Source: Mycolicibacterium senegalense (GTDB lineage: Bacteria; Actinomycetota; Actinomycetes; Mycobacteriales; Mycobacteriaceae). From it: a stretch of 64,000 bases of DNA. The DNA lies in NCBI RefSeq assembly GCF_019645875.1, contig NZ_CP081000.1, positions 5,392,417 through 5,456,416 of the forward strand. The letters run 5' to 3'. A program made the translations under genes and the position numbers. The notes below the pieces were generated by a model. That model was given only the letters and a program-made list of their open reading frames with translations, had not been told where the DNA came from and ran no database searches. The stretch's first letter is position 1, and every line of letters starts with the position of its first letter. Below are positions 47,035-56,588 of the stretch, in pieces.

Positions 47035-48441
47035 GTGGCCGCTTCGAAAATACGTTCGCAGTACCGGTGCTCGGAATGTCAGCACGCCACTCCCAAGTGG
47101 GTGGGTCGTTGCGCCAATTGCGGCACCTGGGGAACGGTCGACGAAGTGGCGACACTCGCCTCTGTCGCCAGCCCGGTCCGCCGCTCGGTGGCCCCGGCCT
47201 CGCCCGCGGTGCCGATCACCTCGATCGACCCGGGCATCACCCGGCATTACGCGACCGGGGTCAGCGAGCTCGACCGGGTTCTCGGTGGTGGCCTGGTGGC
47301 CGGTTCGGTCACGCTGCTGGCCGGGGAACCCGGCGTCGGCAAGTCCACGCTGCTCCTGGAGGTGGCCAATCGCTGGGCACACACCGGCCGGCGCGCGCTG
47401 TACCTGTCCGGTGAGGAGTCCGCGGGCCAGATCCGGCTGCGTGCCGAGCGCACGGGCTGCACCCACGACAACGTCTATCTGGCTGGCGAATCCGATCTGC
47501 AGATCGCGCTCGGCCACATCGACGAGGTCAAACCCAGCCTGGTGATCGTCGACTCGGTGCAGACCATGTCCACCACCGAAGCCGATGGCGTGACGGGCGG
47601 GGTCACCCAGGTGCGTGCGGTGACGACGGCGCTGACGGGCTACGCCAAGACCGCTGTCGGCGATCCGGCCGTGGCCATGATCCTGGTGGGCCACGTGACC
47701 AAGGACGGTGCCATCGCCGGCCCGCGCTCACTGGAGCATCTGGTCGACGTGGTGCTGCACTTCGAGGGCGATCATGCGTCGAGCCTGCGCATGGTGCGCG
47801 GGGTCAAGAACCGCTTCGGCGCCGCCGATGAGGTGGGCTGTTTTCAGATGCACGACAACGGAATCGAGTGTGTGAGCGACCCGTCCGGGCTCTTCCTCGA
47901 CCAGCGCCCGGCGGCGGTGCCGGGCACCGCCATCACCGTCACCCTCGACGGCAAGCGCCCGATGATCGGCGAGGTGCAGGCCCTCGTCGCCCCGCCAGTG
48001 GGGCCGCCGCGGCGGGTGGTCAGCGGGATCGACTCGGCCCGTGCCGCCATGATCGGTGCGGTGCTCCAGACCCGCTGCGGTCTGCCGATCGGCAACAATG
48101 ACATCTACCTGTCCACCGTCGGCGGTATGCGGCTCACCGACCCGTCCTCGGACTTGGCGGTGGCGGTGGCCGTCGCCTCGGCCTATCTCGACATCGCGTT
48201 GCCGATGAACGCCGTCGTGATCGGTGAGGTGGGGCTCGTCGGCGACCTGCGCCGGGTCACCGGCATGGACCGCAGGCTGGCCGAGGCCGCCCGCCTGGGG
48301 TTCAACATTGCCGTGGTGCCGCCCGGGGTCACCAGCGTGCCCGCGGGGCTGCGCGCCATCACCGTCGATCACATCGGGGCGGCATTACGGGCACTCAAAG
48401 ACATCGCGATTGCCAGCAATCAACCCCATCACGGACAATAG
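47035..48441 (+). CDS. radA: DNA repair protein RadA (Sms)
   Basis: This 468-residue protein has an N-terminal four-cysteine zinc finger (CSECQ ... CANCG), Walker [10 protein letters not shown], the KNRFG motif and a C-terminal Lon-protease-like domain ([21 protein letters not shown]). It promotes branch migration in recombination. The GTG at 47035 is preferred over the in-frame upstream start, since the finger begins right after it. Confidence 0.95.
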   Translation: MAASKIRSQYRCSECQHATPKWVGRCANCGTWGTVDEVATLASVASPVRRSVAPASPAVPITSIDPGITRHYATGVSELDRVLGGGLVAGSVTLLAGEPGVGKSTLLLEVANRWAHTGRRALYLSGEESAGQIRLRAERTGCTHDNVYLAGESDLQIALGHIDEVKPSLVIVDSVQTMSTTEADGVTGGVTQVRAVTTALTGYAKTAVGDPAVAMILVGHVTKDGAIAGPRSLEHLVDVVLHFEGDHASSLRMVRGVKNRFGAADEVGCFQMHDNGIECVSDPSGLFLDQRPAAVPGTAITVTLDGKRPMIGEVQALVAPPVGPPRRVVSGIDSARAAMIGAVLQTRCGLPIGNNDIYLSTVGGMRLTDPSSDLAVAVAVASAYLDIALPMNAVVIGEVGLVGDLRRVTGMDRRLAEAARLGFNIAVVPPGVTSVPAGLRAITVDHIGAALRALKDIAIASNQPHHGQ

Positions 48442-48462
48442 CGGCCGACCCGAGGAGAACAG

Positions 48463-49581
48463 ATGGCCGTGAACTCCGGTGCCAGGACCAGCCGCACCGT
48501 TGTGCACCTGGCCCGGCCGACGCTACGAGAAACCCTCGGCCGGCTGGCGCCGGGGACACCGTTGCGCGACGGCCTGGAGCGCATCCTGCGCGGCAAGACG
48601 GGCGCTCTGATCGTGCTGGGCTACGACGACAGCGTGGAAGCCATCTGTGACGGCGGATTCGCCCTCGACGTGCGGTACGCCCCCACCCGGTTGCGTGAGC
48701 TCTCCAAGATGGACGGCGCGGTGGTGCTGTCCAGCGACGGCAGCCGCATCGTGCGCGCCAACGTCCAGCTGGTGCCGGATCCGTCGATCCCCACCGACGA
48801 GTCGGGGACCCGGCACCGCTCGGCCGAGCGCACCGCGATCCAGACCGGCTACCCGGTGATCTCGGTCAGCCACTCGATGAGCATCGTGACGGTCTACGTC
48901 GCCGGTGAGCGCCACGTGGTGCCCGATTCGGCGACCATCCTGTCGCGCGCCAACCAGACCATCGCCACGCTGGAGCGCTACAAGGGCCGGCTCGACGAGG
49001 TCAGCAAGCAGCTGTCCACCGCCGAGATCGAGGACTTCGTGACGCTGCGCGACGTCATGACCGTGGTGCAGCGCCTGGAGATGGTGCGGCGCATCAGCCT
49101 TGAAATCGACGCCGACGTCGTCGAACTCGGCACCGACGGCCGCCAGCTCAAGTTGCAGCTCGACGAACTCGTGGGCGACAACGAAGCCGCGCGTGAGCTG
49201 ATCGTGCGGGATTACCATGCCCTGCCGGACCCGCCGACCGCCGCGCAGGTGCACGCCACCCTCGACGAACTGGACGCGCTCACCGACAGTGAGCTGCTCG
49301 ACTTCACTACTCTGGCAAGGGTTTTCGGCTATCCGTCGACCGCCGAGGCGCAGGACTCGGCGATGAGCTCACGCGGCTACCGCGCGATGGCCGGGATACC
49401 GCGCCTGCAGTTCGCCCATGTCGACCTGCTGGTCCGCTCGTTCGGCTCACTGCAGGGGCTGCTGGCCGCCAGTGCCGACGATCTGCAATCGGTCGACGGC
49501 ATCGGGTCCATGTGGGCCCGGCACATTCGTGAGGGCCTTTCGCTGCTGGCCGAGTCGACTATCGCCGACCGATTGGCCTGA
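48463..49581 (+). CDS. disA: Diadenylate cyclase DisA
   Basis: This 372-residue protein has the DAC domain with DGA ([12 protein letters not shown]) and RHR ([11 protein letters not shown]) active-site motifs, a helical linker and a C-terminal helix-hairpin-helix domain. It makes cyclic di-AMP and scans DNA. The radA-disA order is conserved, and the genes are separated by 21 bases with a GAGGAG ribosome binding site. Confidence 0.96.
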   Translation: MAVNSGARTSRTVVHLARPTLRETLGRLAPGTPLRDGLERILRGKTGALIVLGYDDSVEAICDGGFALDVRYAPTRLRELSKMDGAVVLSSDGSRIVRANVQLVPDPSIPTDESGTRHRSAERTAIQTGYPVISVSHSMSIVTVYVAGERHVVPDSATILSRANQTIATLERYKGRLDEVSKQLSTAEIEDFVTLRDVMTVVQRLEMVRRISLEIDADVVELGTDGRQLKLQLDELVGDNEAARELIVRDYHALPDPPTAAQVHATLDELDALTDSELLDFTTLARVFGYPSTAEAQDSAMSSRGYRAMAGIPRLQFAHVDLLVRSFGSLQGLLAASADDLQSVDGIGSMWARHIREGLSLLAESTIADRLA

Positions 49582-49584
49582 GCC

Positions 49585-50367
49585 TCAGTTGCCCGGCGTG
49601 GGCACCTCGGCCGCGGGCGCGCCCTCGGCGGGAGGCGGCGCGGGCTGCTGCGGATTGGCCTGAGCCAGGATGAACGGCACCGGCGCCGATCTCAGGTTGC
49701 CCAGCTGCACCATCAGGTTGTAGGTGCCGGGGCCGATCGGCTGACGCGGCATCGGGCACTGCGGTGCCGAACCCATGCCGGTCCAGGTCACCTCGGTGGT
49801 GACCTGCTCACCGGGGTTGAAGGTCTTCACCAGCGTCTCGTTGGACGGTGCGCAGTCCAGATTCGACCAGAGCCGGTTGTTGTCCAGCGAGTACACGTAG
49901 GCGGCCAGCACCGCCGCGCCCACGTCCCGCTTGCAGGCCACCAGACCGATGTTGGTGACGACCATGGTGAACTTCGGCTGATCACCGACGACGTACTCGG
50001 GCTGGCTGGTGATGCCCTTCACCGCCAGCGTCGAATCCGGGCAGTCGTCGCCCTCTTTGAGCAGCGGCGGCGGCGTGACGGCGGCCGTCGGTGTGGCCGT
50101 CGGCGCCGGCGCATGCTGCGCCGGCGGCACCACCGGTGTCTTGACCTCGGGGTTCTCCCCCGGCAGCGGCGTGGGCGGGGCCTGGGCCGCAGCGGTCTCG
50201 TCGGCGGCCTTGGTCTCTGATCCCGAACCGCTGGACATGATCACCGCGACGATCGCGGCGATGATCCCCACGACGACTACCGCGATTCCGATGGCCAACG
50301 CACGGCGCCGCCAGTAAATCTGCGAGGGCAGTGGCCCATGAGGTTCGAGATCTAGCACGGGTTTCAC
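49585..50367 (-). CDS. Conserved membrane-anchored protein (Rv3587c-like)
   Basis: This 260-residue protein has a cytoplasmic N-terminus with RRRALAIG, one membrane helix (about 23-45), a Pro/Ala/Thr-rich linker and an extracytoplasmic domain with four cysteines. The domain ends in another proline-rich tail. It matches the mycobacterial family of Rv3587c in place and layout; function unknown. It converges with disA, three bases apart. Confidence 0.85.
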   Translation of the reverse strand: MKPVLDLEPHGPLPSQIYWRRRALAIGIAVVVVGIIAAIVAVIMSSGSGSETKAADETAAAQAPPTPLPGENPEVKTPVVPPAQHAPAPTATPTAAVTPPPLLKEGDDCPDSTLAVKGITSQPEYVVGDQPKFTMVVTNIGLVACKRDVGAAVLAAYVYSLDNNRLWSNLDCAPSNETLVKTFNPGEQVTTEVTWTGMGSAPQCPMPRQPIGPGTYNLMVQLGNLRSAPVPFILAQANPQQPAPPPAEGAPAAEVPTPGN

Positions 50368-50431
50368 GGTAAGCCCAGGTCATACCCAGTTGTACGAGGC
50401 GGCCCGGCGTGTCGGCGGCGCAGCGAAATTC

Positions 50432-51052
50432 TCAGGCTTCGCCGATGTCGCCGAGATGGTGGCGCAACTCCACGCGACCGTCGGACAAATGGTAGGTGGC
50501 GCCGACGATGGCCTGCGTGCCCGCGGCCAGACCGTTGGCGATGGCGGACGAGCGCATCTGCAGCTGGCTGACCGTCTCCTTGACGTGGTAGGCCTCGAAC
50601 TCGTCGACCCGGGTCAGCCCGGCATGCCGTCCCATCAGGATCGACGGGGTCACCCGCTCGACGATGTCGCGGACGTAGCCGCCGGGCACCTGGCTCTCGT
50701 CGACGGCGTTGATGGCGGCCTGGACCGCGCCGCAGCTGTCGTGGCCGAGCACCACGATCAGCGGCACGTTCAGAATCGACACCGCGTACTCGATCGAGCC
50801 CAGCACGGCGTTGTCGATCACATGGCCGGCGGTCCGGACCACGAACATGTCACCGAGACCCTGGTCGAACAGCAGTTCGGCGGCCACCCGGCTGTCTCCA
50901 CAACCGAAGACGACGGCCGTCGGCTTCTGGCCGTGCGCGAGCTTGGCGCGGCGGGCGATGTCCTGGCTGGGATGCTGCGGTTCGCCTGCCACGAAGCGGG
51001 CGTTACCGTCCTTGAGTGCTTTCCATGCGGACACAGGGTTCGAGTTGGGCAT
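50432..51052 (-). CDS. canB: Beta-carbonic anhydrase
   Basis: This 206-residue beta-carbonic anhydrase has the zinc ligands C51, H104 and C107 and the Asp-Arg dyad D53-R55 (GCGDSR, GHDSCGAV). It interconverts CO2 and bicarbonate. The start MPNSNPVSAWKALKDGN agrees with the M. tuberculosis Rv3588c protein; an upstream in-frame ATG three codons earlier is possible. It is divergent from mutY with only 25 bases between the starts. Confidence 0.94.
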   Translation of the reverse strand: MPNSNPVSAWKALKDGNARFVAGEPQHPSQDIARRAKLAHGQKPTAVVFGCGDSRVAAELLFDQGLGDMFVVRTAGHVIDNAVLGSIEYAVSILNVPLIVVLGHDSCGAVQAAINAVDESQVPGGYVRDIVERVTPSILMGRHAGLTRVDEFEAYHVKETVSQLQMRSSAIANGLAAGTQAIVGATYHLSDGRVELRHHLGDIGEA

Positions 51053-51077
51053 GTAAGCCATTTTGCATGAGTCGCCG

Positions 51078-51950
51078 ATGAGCATCGACGCAGGCGAACT
51101 CGTGAGCTGGTATGAACAGGCCCAACGGGACCTGCCGTGGCGGCGTCCCGGCGTGAGCGCGTGGCAGATCCTGGTCAGTGAATTCATGCTGCAGCAAACT
51201 CCGGTAGCCCGGGTCGAACCGATCTGGTCGGCCTGGATCGAGCAATGGCCCACACCGTCGGCCACCGCGGCCGCCGGGGCGGCCGAGGTGCTGCGGGCAT
51301 GGGGAAAGCTGGGTTATCCCCGCCGGGCCAAACGCCTGCACGAATGCGCGGTGGTGATCGCCACCGAGTATGGCGACGAGGTGCCCGAGGACGTCGAAAC
51401 TCTGCTGACCCTGCCCGGCATCGGCGCCTACACCGCCCGCGCGGTGGCCTGCTTCGCATATTCGGCCAGCGTTCCCGTGGTCGACACCAACGTGCGGCGG
51501 GTGGTCACCAGGGTGCTGCACGGGCAGGCCGACGCCCCCGCCCGGGCCCGCGACCTCGACGCTGTGGCCGCGCTGCTGCCCGACGACGCCACCGCGCCAA
51601 CGTTTTCGGCGGCATTGATGGAGCTGGGCGCCACGGTGTGCACGGCCCGCGCACCGATGTGCGGCGGCTGCCCGTTGAGCCGATGCCGTTGGCGCAGTGC
51701 GGGTTACCCGGCCGCCACGATCGCCAAGCGGGTTCAGCGGTACGCTGGGACCGATCGCCAGGTCCGCGGCAGGCTCTTGGATGTGCTGCGCGCCAGCAGC
51801 TCCCCGGTCACCCGTGCGCAGCTGGACGTGGCCTGGCTCACCGATACCGCGCAACGGGATCGGGCGCTGGACTCACTACTGGTCGACGGACTGATCGAGC
51901 AAACAAACGACGGCCGGTTCGCACTGGCCGGTGAAGGCGAAATTACATGA
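51078..51950 (+). CDS. mutY: A/G-specific adenine glycosylase MutY
   Basis: This 290-residue protein has the helix-hairpin-helix LPGIGAYTARAV, the catalytic aspartate in VDTNVRR and a C-terminal cysteine cluster (CTARAPMCGGCPLSRC) for the 4Fe-4S centre; the last spacing is four residues rather than the usual five. It removes adenine opposite 8-oxoguanine. A shortened C-terminal domain follows. The ATG at 51078 is preferred over the TTG at 51063. Confidence 0.94.
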   Translation: MSIDAGELVSWYEQAQRDLPWRRPGVSAWQILVSEFMLQQTPVARVEPIWSAWIEQWPTPSATAAAGAAEVLRAWGKLGYPRRAKRLHECAVVIATEYGDEVPEDVETLLTLPGIGAYTARAVACFAYSASVPVVDTNVRRVVTRVLHGQADAPARARDLDAVAALLPDDATAPTFSAALMELGATVCTARAPMCGGCPLSRCRWRSAGYPAATIAKRVQRYAGTDRQVRGRLLDVLRASSSPVTRAQLDVAWLTDTAQRDRALDSLLVDGLIEQTNDGRFALAGEGEIT

Positions 51951-52011
51951 GATCGGCATGAATTCCCGTCGCAGCACCCCGGATCGGGTCGTTTGCACAT
52001 AGAACGGAGTC

Positions 52012-52311
52012 ATGTCAAGCAAACTTTTAGCAACCTTCGGGTGTACTGCGATGGCCATCGGGCTGGGCCTGGCCGCGCCGGCCAATGCCGCACCGTCGGG
52101 CAGCGGCTCGGCCGCAGACACCGTGCGGGACTTGCAGAACCGGGGCTATCACGTGCAGATCAACTCCAATGCCAATACCGCCCTGTCGAATTGCCGGGTC
52201 ACCGGAGTGCACGGGCTGGCCGACTCCAACATCGACGAGAGCGGCCACCGGATCGATCCGTCGAAACACACCACCGTCTACGTCAACGTGGCCTGCCAGC
52301 CCGACGGCTGA
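52012..52311 (+). CDS. Small secreted protein
   Basis: This 99-residue protein has a signal peptide with a likely cleavage after ANA (about residue 26). A small mature domain follows with DTVRDLQNRGYHVQIN and two cysteines (NCRVTGVHG and VACQPDG) that could form a disulphide. It belongs to a mycobacterial family of small secreted proteins of unknown function. It converges with the GlxA-type gene, four bases apart. Confidence 0.82.
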   Translation: MSSKLLATFGCTAMAIGLGLAAPANAAPSGSGSAADTVRDLQNRGYHVQINSNANTALSNCRVTGVHGLADSNIDESGHRIDPSKHTTVYVNVACQPDG

Positions 52312-52315
52312 ACCG

Positions 52316-53287
52316 TCACGCCGTGACCGCCTCCTCGGCTGCGCCACATGCGAATCGGCGCCGGTAGTCCGACGGCGTCACTCCGATCACGCGGCGGAAG
52401 TGGTGACGCAGCAGCGTCGCGGTGCCGAACCCGGCCTGGCCGGCGATCCGGTCGATGTCCAGGTCGGATTCCTCTAGCAGCCGGCGGGCGTACAGCACCC
52501 GCTGATCGGTGATCCACTGCATGGGCGTGGTGCCGGTCTCCTCGACGAACCGGCGGGCGAAGGTTCGGGTGGACATCGCCGACCGCCTGGCCAGCGTGGT
52601 GACCGTATGCGGCTTGTCGAGATTGCTCATGATCCAGTCCAGATGCGGGGCAAAGCCTTCCGAACATCGCACCGGGATCGGCTGGTCGATGAACTGGCGT
52701 TGGCCGCCGTCACGCTGCGGGGGTACCACCATGCGCCGGGCGATCTTGTTGGTCACCTCGCTGCCGAGTTCGCGACGCACCAGGTGCAGGCACGCATCGA
52801 TGCCCGCCGCCGTGCCGGCACTGGTGATCAGGTTGCCGTCGTCCACGAAAAGGACGTTGCGGTCCACCTTGGCGGTCGGATATGCGCGGGCCAGGGCATC
52901 GGCGTGCATCCAATGCGTGGTGCAGGGCCGGCCGTCCAACAGACCGGCGGCGCCGGCGAAGAAGGCGCCTGAGCACACGGTCAGGATGGTCGAGCCGGCG
53001 TCAGCGGCGGCCCGGACAGCCTCCAGTGCCTCCGGCAGGTAATCGGACGTGCCGATCGCCGGGATGGCCACCAGGTCGGCGCCCTGCAAGGCGTCCAGGC
53101 CGTGCTCGGGCGTCAGCGTCGCGCCCACCGACGTCCGCACCGGCTTGCCCGGTTCAGGTCCGCATACCTTGAAGTCGAAGTTCGGCACCCCGTCAGCGGC
53201 CCGGTCGATCCCGAAAACCTCACAGATGACCCCGAACTCGAACACCGCCAGGCCGTCTAGCACCAGCGTTGAGACGCTCCTCAGCAT
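52316..53287 (-). CDS. GlxA-type AraC-family regulator
   Basis: This 323-residue protein has an N-terminal DJ-1/PfpI-like domain (TLVLDGLAVFEFGVICEVFG ... CSGAFFAGAAGLLDGR) and a C-terminal AraC helix-turn-helix domain (TLARRSAMSTRTFARRF ... IAGQAGFGTATLLRHHF). It is probably a transcription regulator; the ligand and targets are unknown. The ATG at 53287 is preceded by a -10-like element so close that a leaderless transcript is likely. Confidence 0.9.
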   Translation of the reverse strand: MLRSVSTLVLDGLAVFEFGVICEVFGIDRAADGVPNFDFKVCGPEPGKPVRTSVGATLTPEHGLDALQGADLVAIPAIGTSDYLPEALEAVRAAADAGSTILTVCSGAFFAGAAGLLDGRPCTTHWMHADALARAYPTAKVDRNVLFVDDGNLITSAGTAAGIDACLHLVRRELGSEVTNKIARRMVVPPQRDGGQRQFIDQPIPVRCSEGFAPHLDWIMSNLDKPHTVTTLARRSAMSTRTFARRFVEETGTTPMQWITDQRVLYARRLLEESDLDIDRIAGQAGFGTATLLRHHFRRVIGVTPSDYRRRFACGAAEEAVTA

Positions 53288-53320
53288 GGCAGCATTTTAT
53301 CCCACGGTGTCAGTGCTGCC
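53288..53320. promoter_or_regulatory. Promoter and inverted repeat ahead of the GlxA-type gene
   Basis: On the minus strand GATAAAAT (53301-53294) lies six bases before the ATG, which is the spacing of a leaderless mRNA. The element is flanked by an inverted repeat GGCAGCA (53288-53294) and TGCTGCC (53314-53320), possibly an autoregulatory site. Confidence 0.45.
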
Positions 53321-53358
53321 ACTGTTGGCGGCATATTTACCTGACAAAAATTACTGCC

Positions 53359-53589
53359 ATGACTGTTGCACTCGCTCTGATCATTCTGATCTCGCCTTTC
53401 GCGGTCGCCGCGGCGGTGGGCTGGGCGGCACGGCGCGGCAATGTCCTGCGGTTCCGCCTCGATCTGTTCGGCATCGACCAACCCGACTATGAGACCTACC
53501 GCGCAGGCCACGACCTGGACGCGATCCGCAGCCGGTTCGAGCACCAACCCACCTGGCCGAGCGCAGGCGCCCTAGGTGAGCGCCGTTAG
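53359..53589 (+). CDS. Small single-helix membrane protein
   Basis: This 76-residue protein begins MTVALALIILISPFAVAAAVGWAARRG, a membrane helix followed by a basic and then acidic soluble tail (DLFGIDQPDYETYRAGHDLDAIRSRFE). I do not recognise the family. Its end overlaps the end of the hydrolase gene by 18 bases on the opposite strand. Confidence 0.7.
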   Translation: MTVALALIILISPFAVAAAVGWAARRGNVLRFRLDLFGIDQPDYETYRAGHDLDAIRSRFEHQPTWPSAGALGERR

Positions 53590-54333
53590 AAACCCGGTCA
53601 CGGCTTGGCGGTACACCTCAGGCGCGTCGTCGTGGATCAGATGACCCGCGCCCGGCACGTGCAAATACCTTGTGTCATGCCCGATCTCGGCCATGCGGCG
53701 CATCTGCCCGGGCGGCGCGACGGAATTACCCGCCTCCATCAGCAGGGTCGGCACGCGCACGTCCCGCCACTGCTGCCAGTAGTCCCGCGTCCCCCACTGG
53801 GCAGCGATGTCCAGCCACCACTGCGGATACCCGTGCAACCGCCAGCCGGTCTCGGTCCGGTCGAAGGCCTCCAGGAAGTACTGGCCCGCCACCGGTCCGA
53901 ACTCGTCGTAAACCTCCTGTGCCGAACCGAATTCGACCGGAAGCGCATGCACCCACGGCTCCCACGGCCCGGTGGTGCGACCTCGGAAATCAGGGGCCAT
54001 GTCCTCCACCACCACCGCGCGCACCAATTCCGGGCGAGCCGCGGCCAGGCACCAGGAATGCAACGCGCCCATGGAATGGCCGACCAGTATCACCGGCCTC
54101 TCGAGCCCGGCCACGGCATCGCCGAGATCCGCCACGAATCGTTCCGTGCTGATCGGATACGGATCGGCCACCTCGCGACCGCGGTGCCACGGCGCGTCAT
54201 AGGTGTACACCGCCCCCAGGTCCGTCAGCCACGGCAGCTGACGTGACCAGGTGCTGCCACGGCCCATCAGGCCGTGCACCAGGACGATGGGCTCGCCGCG
54301 GCCTCCTCGGTGGGTGAGCAGATCTGTGACCAT
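53572..54333 (-). CDS. Alpha/beta hydrolase (Rv3591c-like)
   Basis: This 253-residue protein has the oxyanion motif VHGLMGRGS, the nucleophile elbow GHSMGA with serine, an acidic residue after the sixth strand (LMEAGNS region) and a C-terminal histidine in VPGAGHLIHDD. It is a serine hydrolase of unknown substrate. The ATG at 54333 (MVTDLLTHRG) is preferred; the longer frame covers the promoter of mhuD. Confidence 0.87.
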   Translation of the reverse strand: MVTDLLTHRGGRGEPIVLVHGLMGRGSTWSRQLPWLTDLGAVYTYDAPWHRGREVADPYPISTERFVADLGDAVAGLERPVILVGHSMGALHSWCLAAARPELVRAVVVEDMAPDFRGRTTGPWEPWVHALPVEFGSAQEVYDEFGPVAGQYFLEAFDRTETGWRLHGYPQWWLDIAAQWGTRDYWQQWRDVRVPTLLMEAGNSVAPPGQMRRMAEIGHDTRYLHVPGAGHLIHDDAPEVYRQAVTGFLTALT

Positions 54334-54372
54334 CCCGTTATCTTGCCGGGCCGCCACGGTAACCTGGACACC

Positions 54373-54690
54373 ATGCCCGTCGTGAAGATCAACGCCATCG
54401 AGGTCCCGCCCAACGCCGGCCCGGAACTGGAGAAGCGGTTCGCGCACCGTGCACATGCCGTCGACAATCAGCCCGGTTTCCTCGGCTTCCAGTTGCTGCG
54501 CCCGGTCAAGGGCGAAGACCGCTACTTCGTGGTGACGCAGTGGGAAACCGAAGAGGCCTTCCAGGCCTGGGCTTCGGGCCCGGCAGTCGAGGCACACAAG
54601 GGTCAGCAGGCGAAGCCTGTGGCGACCGGCGCATCACTGCTGGAGTTCGAGGTTGTGCTGGACGTTGCAGGGCCCGCTGCCCAGGCGTAG
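54373..54690 (+). CDS. mhuD: Heme-degrading monooxygenase MhuD
   Basis: This 105-residue ferredoxin-like (ABM) protein carries the MhuD active-site residues N7, W66 and H75 and is very close to M. tuberculosis Rv3592 over its length. MhuD splits heme into mycobilin and iron without carbon monoxide release, for iron recovery. It is divergent from the hydrolase across about 40 bases. I see no clear IdeR box there. Confidence 0.93.
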   Translation: MPVVKINAIEVPPNAGPELEKRFAHRAHAVDNQPGFLGFQLLRPVKGEDRYFVVTQWETEEAFQAWASGPAVEAHKGQQAKPVATGASLLEFEVVLDVAGPAAQA

Positions 54691-56032
54691 CCGCGGCCGG
54701 ACGCTGCACCGCACGGTTGGCCTGACGGCCATCACAGCGGTCGCCGCGGCCCTGGCTTGTGGCTGTTCGCCCAGCGTCGCGCCCGCGGCGGAAGTGTCCT
54801 ACGGCGCGCACATCGACACCATCACCCCGCCGGGTCTGCGGGCCAAGCAGACCATGGACATGCTCAACTCCGACTGGCCGATCGGTCCGATCGGTGTGCG
54901 CACCCTGGCCGCACCCGAGAAGGTCGATCTGGTCGGCACCAAGATGGACTCCATCTGGTGGGATCGCCCGTTCAAGGTCACCTCGGTGGACATCGGCGCC
55001 GCGCAGGCCACGCTGCATGTGCTCACGTCCTACAACGTGGCCCAGGACATCGAACTGAGGACCAACGACGCCGGGCTCGTCGACCGCTTCGACGTCACCC
55101 TGGTACCGCCGAAGATCGAGACCTGGTCCGATATCGACACCGAGCTGACCAAGTCGGGCGCCCGCTACTCCTACCGGGTGTCCAAGGTGGTGGGCGGTAA
55201 GTGCGAGCAGGTCGCGGGCACCAACACCGAGCTGTCGCTGCCCCTGGCTTCGATCTTCAAACTGTATGTGCTGCTTGCGGTTTCGGATGCGATCAAGGCC
55301 GGAACCCTACGCTGGGACGATCACCTCACGATCACCAAGGAAGGCAAGAAGCTCGGGTCAGCCGGCCTGGACAAGCTTCCGCCCGGGTCCGAGATCACCG
55401 TACGGACCGCCGCCCAGCAGATGATCTCGGCCAGCGACAACATGGCCACCGACCTGCTGATCGGCCGGGTGGGCCCAGCAGCCGTGGAACGCGCACTGGT
55501 GACCGCGGGCCACCACGACCCGGCCAGCATGACCCCGTTCCCGACCATGCACGAGGTCTTCTCCGTCGGCTGGGGGCAACCCAACCTCCGCGACCAATGG
55601 AAGTCGGCCTCCCCCGCCGACCGGGTGGCGCTGCTGCAGCAGACCAATTCCCGCCCCTACGAACCGGATCCGTACCGCACCCACACCCCGGCCTCCAACG
55701 ACGGCCTGGAGTGGTTCGCCAGCGCGGCCGACATCTGCCGGGTGCACGCCGCGCTGCAGGCCTCCGCCGTCGGCCCTGCCGCCCCCGTCAAGGACATCCT
55801 GTCGGCGCTGCCCGGCATCGACCCGGACCCGGCGAAGTGGAAATACATCGGCGCCAAGGGCGGCAACCTACCCGGAGACCTGACCTTCAGTTGGTACGCG
55901 GTGGACTACACCGGACAGCCGTGGGTGTTCAGTTTCCAGCTGAACTGGCCGAAGTTCCGCAGCCCCACCGCCGCGGGCTGGCTGCTGCAGATCGCCAAGC
56001 GGGCATTCGCCATGGCGCCGGTGGGGCACTAG
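54653..56032 (+). CDS. lpqF: Beta-lactamase-like lipoprotein LpqF
   Basis: This protein of about 459 residues has an N-terminal signal with ALACGC lipobox, an unassigned middle domain and a C-terminal class A beta-lactamase-like domain with SIFK (SxxK), SDN in SASDNMATD and a KGG triad element. It may be a carboxypeptidase or esterase rather than a lactamase. The GTG start overlaps mhuD by 38 bases; a TTG four codons later is an alternative start. Confidence 0.85.
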   Translation: MCWTLQGPLPRRSRGRTLHRTVGLTAITAVAAALACGCSPSVAPAAEVSYGAHIDTITPPGLRAKQTMDMLNSDWPIGPIGVRTLAAPEKVDLVGTKMDSIWWDRPFKVTSVDIGAAQATLHVLTSYNVAQDIELRTNDAGLVDRFDVTLVPPKIETWSDIDTELTKSGARYSYRVSKVVGGKCEQVAGTNTELSLPLASIFKLYVLLAVSDAIKAGTLRWDDHLTITKEGKKLGSAGLDKLPPGSEITVRTAAQQMISASDNMATDLLIGRVGPAAVERALVTAGHHDPASMTPFPTMHEVFSVGWGQPNLRDQWKSASPADRVALLQQTNSRPYEPDPYRTHTPASNDGLEWFASAADICRVHAALQASAVGPAAPVKDILSALPGIDPDPAKWKYIGAKGGNLPGDLTFSWYAVDYTGQPWVFSFQLNWPKFRSPTAAGWLLQIAKRAFAMAPVGH

Positions 56033-56039
56033 GCCAGGC

Positions 56040-56588
56040 CTAGCTGCTGCGCAACGTCCAGGCCTGGCCGCGGAAATGCATGACGGTACGGCTCATCGGC
56101 GCAATGTCGATGCGCCAGAAGGACTTCGGCGGTGCATCCAGGACCACCAGGATGGCCGCCCGGACCACGGCGGGGTGGGTGACGGCAACGAGCCTGCCCC
56201 GCGTCGAGGCCAGGCTGTCCATCCAGCCGCGCACCCGATTGACCAGACCGACCACGGTTTCACCGCCGTGTGGCGCCCGGGCCGGATCGGTCAGCCAGAC
56301 CGCCAGGTCGGCCGGCGGCAGCCCACCGAGCACACTGCCGCGCCAACTCCCGCAGTCCAGATCGGCGAGTTGAGGTTCGACCGCCGCCGACAGGCCCAGT
56401 AACTCCGCGGTCTGGCGGGCCCGTTTCTCCGGCCCGCAATACGCGGCGTCGATGACACCGAGTTCGACGGCAGCATCGGCCTGACGGTGGCCCAACGCAT
56501 TCAGGGGCTCGTCGGTGGGAAACCGTCCGGCCGCCGTGGCGTCGGTCATGGCATGTGACACCAACGTCAGCCGGACGACCTCACTCAC
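56040..56588 (-). CDS. Histidine-phosphatase-fold protein with altered RHG motif
   Basis: This 182-residue protein follows the phosphoglycerate-mutase pattern: VSHAMTD at residues 10-16 in place of RHGET, then CGPEKRARQTAE, DCGSWRG, GGETVVGLVNR and VTHPAVVRAAI. The nucleophile histidine is kept, but the neighbouring arginine and glycine are changed to serine and alanine. It overlaps cbtA by four bases, so a role with cobalt or cobalamin (CobC-like phosphatase) is plausible. Confidence 0.82.
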   Translation of the reverse strand: MSEVVRLTLVSHAMTDATAAGRFPTDEPLNALGHRQADAAVELGVIDAAYCGPEKRARQTAELLGLSAAVEPQLADLDCGSWRGSVLGGLPPADLAVWLTDPARAPHGGETVVGLVNRVRGWMDSLASTRGRLVAVTHPAVVRAAILVVLDAPPKSFWRIDIAPMSRTVMHFRGQAWTLRSS

